From contig JBNGIS010032332.1 in assembly GCA_049999725.1 (NCBI GenBank), positions 1 through 27,027 of the forward strand: DNA of 27,027 nucleotides, read 5' to 3'. A model generated the notes under the pieces. That model had not been told where the DNA came from. It worked only from the letters and a program-made list of their open reading frames with translations, and did no database searches. This stretch comes from Haplomitrium mnioides. Lineage: Eukaryota > Marchantiophyta > Haplomitriopsida > Calobryales. Shown here piece by piece: positions 19,883 to 27,027 of this stretch; positions within the stretch are counted from its first letter, which is position 1, and each line of letters opens with the position of its first letter. The position numbers and the translations under genes are program-made.

Positions 19883-20315
19883 TAGAAACCCCAGGCTTTG
19901 AATGACTTTTTTATGAACTATTTATTATCAGAGCATGACTCAATTTGAAACCTTTACTCTAGATCTGGCATGGGCTTAGTGTATGCCTTAAAACTAGTGA
20001 AAAATTCTATTGATGTAGAGTATGATTGATGACAATCAATCTATATTCCACAACAGGTTTTGATGATGGCTTGTTGCTGTCTAATGTTACGAAGTCTCAA
20101 ATAGTTTGTGCTTACCATAAAAGCATATTCTTCTTGGTACAACAAATATATCACAAGGTTCAATGGGTATTTTTAGGACTAGAAAATCCCACCTTGATTT
20201 ATTGGTGGGTGTGGATGGTGAGGCTTCTCAGTCTGTAATCATAGAAGAAAGCACTTGTTTTGAAGAAGACAAGGCTGATGAGGAAGCTATAGAATGCCTT
20301 TTGGAGAATAAATAA
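19883..20315 (+). pseudogene. Methyltransferase copy 2, C-terminal half only
   Basis: Starts abruptly in the middle of the domain at KPQALNDFFMNYLLSEHDSI, the QKP region. It then has NLYSRSGMGLVYALKLVKNS and VEYD with stops, SIYIPQQVLMMA, and after frame changes an acidic tail (EESTCFEEDKADEEA) ending at a TAA (20313-20315). AATAAA overlaps the end. It aligns with 18456-18869 of copy 1 over its length. Everything upstream of QKP is missing and is replaced by the inverted dispersed repeat. The 3' flank (about 20490-20515, GCAACAAAGTTCATGCATAC) resembles that of copy 1 near 19030. Confidence 0.7.
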
Positions 20316-20566
20316 AACATATGCTTATAAATTTTTATTGAAGTCTATACTAGCATAAACATATATGTTTGAATGAATGAGTTTCTATAAAAAAAAATAT
20401 AATGTATAAGTTGTTTATTTGAAGGCTCTACAACCATGGGTGAGGTAATTTTCTTATGACCTTCTGAGTACTCTAATAAAAAATACAAGCAACAAAGTTC
20501 ATGCATACAAAAGCATCATTGATTTTTTTCTTTTTTTGAATACTCAGATGGAATGTTAAAACAACT
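20316..20566. other. 3' flank of copy 2, no gene
   Basis: AT-rich, with a run of A at 20390 and short words shared with the 3' flank of copy 1. I see no other feature. Confidence 0.4.
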
Positions 20567-20602
20567 ACTACTTTGAACCAGAAATCGCTACTGAGTTCCT
20601 GT
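20567..20602 (+). repeat. Dispersed CTACTTTGAAC motif, copy S2
   Basis: CTACTTTGAACCAGAAATCG followed by CTACTGAGTTCCTGT. Similarity to S3 continues for about 250 bp in AT-rich sequence (CTCAATATTTGG, TATTACA.TAAGATAA). Confidence 0.75.
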
Positions 20603-21526
20603 TTGATTTCACATTGAAGAAAAATAAGTTTCAAATTTGTGCTTCAAAAAATATATTTTTTAACACTCGTGAATTTTTTTTATCAAAATTTGTTTTCTTC
20701 AACCTAAAATTTTCTTTATTCAGATACTTACAATATTTAAAAAAAAACTATATACTCAATATTTGGCAAAAACCAAATTTCAAAATATTATATTACAGTA
20801 AGATAAGAAACTTAGCTAGAATATTGAAAAAGCATGTTAAACTTAAATTGCCATATTTTAATGTTTTCTTACAATATTTAGAAGACCTTTAAGTTACAAA
20901 AAACCTTAAACATTTACTAGAAATAAATTTTAAGAAAAAAAACGATGTTGAAACAAGCATTAACATCTAAATCTATAATCTGCTAATAGATGCTTTGAAC
21001 TTCTATTTGCTTATAGAAAAGATGAAAACAAAAAGAAGAGTTATGCTTGCATAGACTTTTGTACGTATATCTTTAAAACATGATCTTCTTCATCAAAATC
21101 AATCTGGAACTTCTATGTACGCATACACTCAATCTTTTATAGCTCACACAAATGAAAATTTCAAAAATAAAATCACAAAAATGATTCAAGTGAAGGCTGA
21201 CTTCCTAATTCAAGATTGTATTAAATGTTATATGAAGATAACCAAAAAACCAAAAAAAAATTCTTATGTGCAAAGACAATTTTTCTCAAAACATAAATCA
21301 TTCAAACACAAACATCTATGCCAACATGAACTTCCTTGCTTACTTTTATGCAAAGCAAAGTTTCTTATTCAAAAATCATTTATTCTAACAAAGAAGCTCG
21401 TCAATTAGGAATTTAATAACTTTTGCATTAAATATTATCTAAATCAAGGATCATTTTTAAAATAGATGAGACCTTAGATTTAATATTTGTTTGGAAAAGA
21501 ACACTTTATTATATAACAAAAGTACA
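20603..21526. other. AT-rich spacer between tail-to-tail copies
   Basis: The left part (to about 20890) is the same repeat as 22790-23060. The right part (about 21040-21420) is the 3' flank of copy 3 on the minus strand; its segment near 21310-21335 (TATGCCAACATGAACTTCC) is the inverse of the copy 1 flank near 19040-19065. Two open frames (20614-20892, 21115-21408) are AT- and Lys/Phe-rich and look accidental. Confidence 0.45.
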
Positions 21527-22742
21527 TCATTTTGCAGCTTTTTCTTTAGTCTTGTCCTCTTCGAGCTTGATAGTGTCATCTAGATCAACAAATCGCAAAG
21601 CTTGAGCATCTAAAGTCGCAAGGGAATCATGTCAGGACTTTCTAGTCCACAAGTTTTCTCCTAAGTCATGAGAAGCAATAATAGTACCAGAAAGAATAGA
21701 CTCCTTATGGTATGCATACACAATCTGGGACTCAGTGATATATAATGGCAAAGATGCATTCGTCAAAACTCTTTGTGGAATATAGATAGACCGTCATCTA
21801 TCATATTCTACAGCTACACAATTTCTCAATAATTTTAGAGTATAGACAAGGCATGTGACCGACTTAGAGCAAAGATCTAGAATCCAATCTTTCTTGGAAG
21901 ATAAATGATCAATAAGAAAATTGTACAATGCTTGTGGCTTCTGGTGAACATTAATAGGAGCATCATCTCTTTGATGTTTCAGTTTAGCGAAAGCTATTGG
22001 ACAACTTAAAACACTACACATTATTTGTCGGGGAGTTTGATGCCCAATCACATCTTCAAATTGTAGATTAAAGAGTTGCACACTCAACTTGTCTTTCTTT
22101 GTCTAGTAGCTCATCATCTAATATTCGTAGATGTGTGCGATTCGAGGACCACTAAAGTGATGGATGTTTGTTTTTTTCATGCAATAGTCAAATCAAAATA
22201 TATAAGAAATTGCAAAAAAATACACTAACAAATAAAAATCAATTTAAAGATGAATTACAAGATGTTGTGGTCAATTGCATATCATACATCCAAAAGTGCA
22301 TCCTTAACGATGTCAAATTGCTGCAAAGAATAGATGATAATGAAAGACCAAAAGTCCGAAGTAGTAATGGTTTCAAAAGAAGAAATCATATCAAAAATAT
22401 CATCCTTGTTCAAGGGCTCAAAATCATCATGCTTGCATTCCTTAAGGTTGTCCGCACAAGGAATGTCAACAATTGCAAGTGTAAAATCTCTCGGTTTCAC
22501 TAAGCCCTTTAGTGTCTCACGTTGGACTTCCTATGGACTAGATAATGTGCCACGTTGAGTCCATCTATATAGGACTACAAATATGCGTCTTGCTCATCAA
22601 TCCCCCAAGGCTTATAGAGAGGGATTGTATCTTCATTTTGATGCATAGATTTTTATTCTCTAGCTTTCCGACAATGCAACAGAAAGGTTGGAGGATAGGC
22701 AACCAAGGTGGGCTTGGTTTTGGTCTTTTGTAGCCTCTTTAA
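21527..22742 (-). pseudogene. Methyltransferase copy 3, inverted, lacks ParB part
   Basis: Minus-strand copy collinear with copy 1 from KEATKDQNQ at about 22740 to the end. In order it shows SYIDGLNVAHYLVHRK, KPRDFTLAIVDIPCADNL (DPPY position reads DIPC), ECKHDDFEPL, FWSFIIIYSLQQFDIV, a break with a GT at 22258, PRIAHIYEY, VQLFNLQFEDVIGHQTPRQI, HQKPQALYNFLIDHLSSKK, motif I ILDLCSKSV and NCVAVEYDR. After a TGA come SIYIPQRVLT, YAYHKESILSGT and the acidic tail VDLDDTIKLEEDK, ending at a TGA (21527-21529). AATAAA follows on the minus strand at 21505-21510. Here the W at 22348-22350 is intact where copies 1 and 4 have TGA. It stops exactly where dispersed repeat S3 begins. Confidence 0.72.
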
Positions 22743-22754
22743 CTCTAAAAAGTT

Positions 22755-22790
22755 GCTACTTTGAACTAGAAACTGCTACTGAGTTCATGT
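22755..22790 (+). repeat. Dispersed CTACTTTGAAC motif, copy S3
   Basis: GCTACTTTGAACTAGAAACT followed by GCTACTGAGTTCATGT. It begins about 12 bp beyond the truncated upstream end of methyltransferase copy 3. The AT-rich continuation to about 23060 matches 20600-20890. Confidence 0.75.
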
Positions 22791-23198
22791 CGTATTTTGC
22801 GTTGAACTTTTTTTTTTCAAATTTATGCTTCAAAAATTACAATTTTTGATAGTTAAGAAATAATTTTCATAAAAAAATTATTAAACTTGAAAATTGGTTT
22901 ATTTAGATAACTATCATATTTTGGAAGATCTTTAATGCTCAATATTTGGTAAAAAAAGTAAAAAATATATATATTATATTACAATAAGATAAACAAACAA
23001 GAGAGAACATTGAAAAAACATGGTAAAGTTATATAGTTATTTAAATTTTTTTTCTAAATTTTCAAAAAAAAACTTCAGAAAATAAAATCCTAAAACATTT
23101 AAGACCTTCACGCTCTACTTGCTTTTCTTTGTCCAATAGCCTAGTGTCTAGTACTTATGGACATGAAGGATTCAAGGACCCTATGAATGATGAATGTT

Positions 23199-23264
23199 GG
23201 TTTTGTTTCTATAGTAATAAAAAAAAGAAATGGTTTTGTTTCTATAGTAATAAAAAAGAAGAAG
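23199..23264. repeat. 33-bp tandem duplication at the copy 4 acceptor
   Basis: GGTTTTGTTTCTATAGTAAT starts at 23199 and again at 23232, each followed by a run of A. On the minus strand this doubles the splice-acceptor region (TTATTACTATAG), giving two possible AG sites 33 bp apart. Confidence 0.85.
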
Positions 23265-23342
23265 AAATGAGACATTGCAAAGAAAGTGGAAGAAAAGAAA
23301 ACAAGATAAACTAAAACATTAAAAAATCAAAACAAAACTTAC
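23209..23342 (-). other. Intron of methyltransferase copy 4
   Basis: The minus strand begins G|GTAAGTTTTG and ends TTATTACTATAG. It sits at the same place as the breaks in copies 1 and 3. It is longer here, partly because of the 33-bp duplication. Confidence 0.65.
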
Positions 23343-23798
23343 CAAATGTCGTGGTTGATAGCACATGAATATCTAAAAGTGAATTCTCTATGATACCGAA
23401 TTGTTGCAAAGAATGAATAATGATGAAAGATCAAAAATCAAAAGTAGTTGCAACCACAAAAGAAGAGACAATCATATTATGTCAAAAATATCGTCTTTCA
23501 TAAAGGGCTTGGAGTCATCATGCTTACATTCCTTTAGGTTATACTCGGAAGGAGTATTATCAATTGCTAAAGTGAAACTTCTTGGTTTCACCAAGCTCTT
23601 TAATAGTCGAACACTGGACTCCCTATGGACTTGATAAAATGCCAAGTTGAGTCCATCAACATAGAACATTAAGTCTTGTTCTTGTTCTTCCAATCCTCCG
23701 TCAGTTGGAAGGACATCAACGTCATTTTGCTACCTTGACTTCCACTCTCTAGCATTGTGACAATGGAGCAGAAATGCATGAGGGTATGACACTAAGGT

Positions 23799-24023
23799 GT
23801 CAGGCCCGTGGTTGGAGCCTTAACTCTTTTCCGACCGAGTTACCCCTATTTAAGGGCTGACTAGTGTTTCGGGACCTTTTATGGGAGGGGCTTTGCACCG
23901 AATGGACCCCAACTCCTACTTACCAGCTCGGGAGTGACTGCACAGCACTCAACAACACCCAAGCACACACACCTGCCTACACACAACTATCGTCACACTT
24001 CTCTCCACTGCCCACAGATGCAA
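23799..24023 (+). mobile_element. LTR-like start of block B
   Basis: TGTCAGGCCCGTGGTTGG begins abruptly where methyltransferase copy 4 stops. The TG start and style resemble plant gypsy LTR ends. This 225-bp part has no counterpart at block A. I found no PBS or polypurine tract beside it, so orientation is open. Confidence 0.4.
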
Positions 24024-25125
24024 GTCACACCCCTTCTTCAGGCCTTAACCCCGAAAGGTGCCACTTGGAAGACATGGGCAGATAGAACAAGGCATCTGGT
24101 TCTCGCTTGCATTGGCCTCTTGGTGAGTCCTCTCTTGGAAGTCTTGAGTGATTCTTGTTGGCCTCGTAGTCTTGGCCACTAACCAACGGTTGCTTCAGCA
24201 GCCAGCTTGCTCATTCACATTCATTTCTCAAGGACACACACGGGTGAACAATTATGCTATTGAGTCAATTCTGAAATATACTTCAGGAGCTCAGAGCTGG
24301 ACCCAATCACCTTGTGTACAAGCAAGAAACAGGTCCCAACATCCAATTATCACAATACAATGTTGTTAGTCTTGACTTCCCTTTTCCAGGGTGTTCTCAA
24401 GATTTGACAGATAGAATGCAGGTACTCTAAATACTAGAACTCCACAGAACTACAAACAGAACACAAATCTAACTAGACACATGCACCTCGACACATTTAT
24501 ACATACAACCTGCCCTACCAACATTGGAGGCCTTCTTGCTTTTCAAGAACCAATCTTTTCTCTCAACTTTTCTTCAACTCCCTCCATCAATTCCCATCGT
24601 CCTGAAATTCTTCACCCACGCACTATCATCCAGATAGTTTTTCAACTTCCCTCACGAGAAGCCTTGAATTTACTTCCTCAGGTTTGGAAGAGGATTTCTT
24701 TAACTTCTACTTTTGGAAGACAGTCCCCTCGACTGCTGGCCACCCACTCTACCTTGAGTTTTGAATGGATCTTCTCTGCAGTGCGCAAGCACTAACATAG
24801 CCACTTCTCTCTTGACTCCACTTGAGAATTACAACCAGAAATGCCCCCAAGCACCCCTAGGATTGATGCTCCTACACAAACGATGCTGAGATGACCCCTA
24901 GATCCTCCCTTAACAGCCTCTCACGAATTCAAGATCGAAAGACTCCCTTCAAATTTAAGTAGCGATCCACCAACAAATGTTGGTCTACCCGCAACGATGA
25001 GTCCACCTGGATTGCCTGAGACTCTAGAGCTCTACGCTCAACGATTCTCAGCGCCCCTCTAGTCCACCTCCATCCCTGCTGGTCCCCCGGCACGAGACCA
25101 CTCGCCTCATGTGAATCTTGGCTGG
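24024..25125 (+). repeat. LTR-like repeat block B (shared with block A)
   Basis: Collinear with 12455-13690; landmarks are given there. It lacks the duplicated GACTTGACTCCC segment of block A. No frame is conserved between the two. Confidence 0.65.
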
Positions 25126-25732
25126 AATTCTCTCCTCTCTCGTTCGCTGCTTCTTCCTCTTCGAGTTTGCTCTCACAACTCAATTTTGCATAAACAACAA
25201 CTCCTAGAACTTTGCAGCAATCCCATCTATACCCCTCTTGTAGGCGCGCGTCCTTTTCCCAATGATTTCTTGATCAAGATCGATCCTCCTCTCTTCCTTG
25301 GACTTGGCCGTTTTTCTCGTTAGCAACCGCTTTTTGACAAGGTGACACTTGGCAGCCAGCTCGGGTTTAACGGTTGTTTCTGAAGCCTTCAGGATCAGGA
25401 GAGGAGAATTTTGGAGAAGGCTTGGCTGGACCCTGCTCTCGATTCATAATGCTCTCAATTTCAGATTTTTGACTTGGAATTGCCTTGCCGCTGGACGCAT
25501 TAGCAAACCCTGTAGGAGTCTCGATTCAATTTCTTCAAAGCAGCACATTGAGCACAAATCTGAAGTTTGGTCGGAGAGGTCTTTCTGTAGAGAAATCCAA
25601 AGAAATTTGCTTGGAGAGGACAGGATTCACAGCAGATGGGCTACCCGACGCATCTCGCGGGCTGCTTCGTAATTTTCCTCGATTCTCCTCATTGCAATGC
25701 CCTCGAGATTGCTCGCAAACTCCCATATACTG
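25126..25732. other. Interior of block B without recognised content
   Basis: Open frames on the plus strand (25349-25672, 25485-25901) overlap each other and match no protein I know. There is no convincing repeat either. Confidence 0.35.
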
Positions 25733-26100
25733 CCACGTTTCCACAAACACTCACGGGTTCCCGCAAGCTGCCACATTTCCGCAAACGCTCATAGGTTCCT
25801 GGAAGCTGCCACGTGTCCGCAAACTCTTACGGAACCCTGCCGTTGCTCTCGAAACCCTGGCGTTGCTTATGGACCCTTGCAAGCCACCACGTCATCCGTA
25901 GCCGTGCCGTCCGACGCCCCTCCGCAAAGGGGTAGTCTGACCGTCACTTTGTTTGGATTCCGTAGTTGACCCATCGCTGACCCGAAGGAACCCCTTGGAC
26001 CACCTCTGAACGCTATGTCATTTGCTATCGCGCCATCCGACGCTACCTTGCAAAGGGGTAGGCGGACCGTCGCATTGGCTAGACCCCGTGGTTGACCCCC
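25733..26100. repeat. Tandem arrays in block B related to block A
   Basis: First come three or four short units of about 37-45 bp with (G)CCAC(A/G)T.TCCGCAAAC and GGTTCC or GGAACC. Two units of the CCGTCCGACGC...GCAAAGGGGTAG...GACCGTC type follow, at about 25909 and 26035 (126 bp apart). The same two unit types occur in block A but in the opposite order. Confidence 0.65.
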
Positions 26101-26340
26101 TGACTTCTCCTCTCTTACGCGGATGCCATATCATCCGTAAAACCCTTCCCTCGCCGAGTAAGAATAGTACCATTGTTGCCATTTTGGAACACGCTCACAA
26201 TAAGAACTATAAGCTCCTAAGGCTCATTTGGCTTAAGTTGTCCATTTGCTTGATATAAGAACTATAGCGGACTCCATGTCAAACTTTTCAGCATCGCCAG
26301 TACTCTTTCAAACTTTCGTCCTCATCATTTTTGGATCTAC

Positions 26341-26835
26341 GATCAGTTGCCCTTTCGGTTGCTTGTCCCTTACTTCTTCTTGTAGTTGAATTGTCAATGG
26401 ATCACTTGTTTGCCTTCTCTGATCTTCCTCTAGCCATATTGTTGCTGGATCACCTTTTTGCCCTCTTGATCTTCCTCTGGCCAGATTGTCGATGGATCAC
26501 CCCTTCGATACCACTTGGTTCTCCTTTGGTCGGAACCGTGATAGATCATCCTTTCGGTTTTCCTCGATTCTCCTCCAGTCAGACCCGCAATAAGTCGCCC
26601 TTTCGGCGCTCATTCCTTGCCTCTTGCCGGATCGTTGATAAGTCGCCCTTTCGCATTCCTTGGTTCTTCTGGTTGGATTGTCGATAGATCACCTTTTCAC
26701 CACTACTTGCTCTTCGTCTGGCCGGACTCGTGATTCATCACCCTTTTAGCTTACTGAGTCTTCTCTAGTCGGATCCGTGATAAATTGCCCCTTCGATGCT
26801 ATTTCTTTGGTCTCCGGTTGGGCTTCCCGACGGAT
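26341..26835. repeat. 46-49 bp tandem array
   Basis: About ten diverged units, each (G/A)GATCACCCTTTCG, then 8-12 variable bases, then TTGGTTCTTCTCTGG(T/C)CGGATCGTGAT. Units I measured are 49, 49, 48, 46, 49 and 47 bp. Any frame across it is only a product of the repeat. Confidence 0.88.
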
Positions 26836-27027
26836 TCTCATTAAGTGGGCTCCCCACGTCGGAAGACGAATCAGAACCAACTTAACTGAGCTCCCCACTT
26901 AGGGAGGCTCAACCCCGTTAAGATCTGCGAGGCCCGCCACTTTCCTGTTGAGGGTTTGCGGGCTCCTTGGAATCGCAACGTGTCCTCAAATCACGTGAAG
27001 TACGCCGGGGATGCCACGTTTCCATAG
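26836..27027. other. GC-rich sequence to the window end
   Basis: Contains two related CTCCCCAC strings (26851 and 26891) and ends in GCCACGTTTCC, the short-unit word of block B. Block B probably continues beyond the window. Confidence 0.4.

Larger units (their letters stand above)
23110..23798 (-). pseudogene. Methyltransferase copy 4, N-terminal part, inverted
   Basis: Minus-strand copy of the catalytic-motif half. It shows QNDVDVLPTDGG, DLMFYVDGLNLAFYQVHRES, LVKPRSFTLAIDNTPSEYNL (the DPPY position reads NTPS), ECKHDDSKPF, then after a shift SFVVATTFDF, a TGA (23431-23433, same site as the copy 1 stop at 18068) and SFIIIHSLQQFGIIENSLLDI. A GTAAG donor at 23342 and a TATAG acceptor at 23209 bound an intron of about 134 bp. 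The next exon is recognisable (NKTNIHH, then GYWTKKSK) and fades near 23110, where repeat sequence takes over. The upstream end is cut at 23798, where an LTR-like TGTCAGGCCC begins. Confidence 0.68.

Noticed and set aside
20614-21408. AT-rich open frames of 92 and 97 codons
   Set aside because: Their Lys/Phe/Asn-rich content follows AT richness, and the sequence is explained as spacer repeat and 3' flank.
24929-25183. Minus-strand 84-codon frame resembling 13379-13648
   Set aside because: The similarity is only the nucleotide repeat shared by blocks A and B; the frames are not kept together over their length.
12455-27027. Blocks A and B as the two LTRs of one element with the methyltransferase genes inside
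   Set aside because: They share only part of their length, differ by roughly a fifth in the aligned parts and in array order. I found no PBS, polypurine tract or target duplication next to either, and the genes between them run in both directions.

Overview
The window looks like repeat-rich nuclear DNA of a seed plant with a large genome. Plant Ty3/gypsy and Ty1/copia sequences sit inside one another, the gypsy primer-binding site fits plant tRNA-Asp, and nearly everything is old and full of stop codons. A gymnosperm would fit, but that is inference. I found no intact host gene, tRNA, rRNA or CRISPR array.

Positions 1-3334 hold part of a gypsy element read on the minus strand: a broken gag with its CCHC knuckle, a tRNA-Asp-type primer-binding site, and a probable LTR ending in a 56-57 bp tandem array. 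A copia element (3335-11037, minus strand) has inserted into that array. It has two LTRs, a 5-bp target duplication (ATTTC), a polypurine tract and recognisable gag, integrase, RT and RNase H, but it lacks protease and half of integrase and has an unusually long 3-kb leader. Positions 11043-12450 are non-coding, with a small tandem repeat. Positions 12455-15380 and 23799-27027 are two GC-richer LTR-like blocks that share about 1.1-1.2 kb and are built from several tandem arrays.

The most interesting part is 15.4-23.8 kb, between those two blocks. It holds a decayed gene family unrelated to ordinary plant retrotransposon proteins. On the plus strand, 16119-17279 keeps one reading frame across ten stops and resembles a ParB/sulfiredoxin-like domain. 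It is followed at 17611-18869 by a domain with the order and motifs of a beta-class amino-DNA-methyltransferase (PF01555-like): a DPPY-like site, then an HEYW motif, then QKP and a motif-I LDxCSxSG. Three further partial copies lie at 19883-20315 (+), 21527-22742 (-) and 23110-23798 (-), tail to tail with the first two. The three that cover the site share an intron position, and three of the four have matching poly(A) signals and related 3' flanks. Amplification was therefore at DNA level, possibly by a mobile element carrying a methyltransferase gene. All copies in the window are broken.
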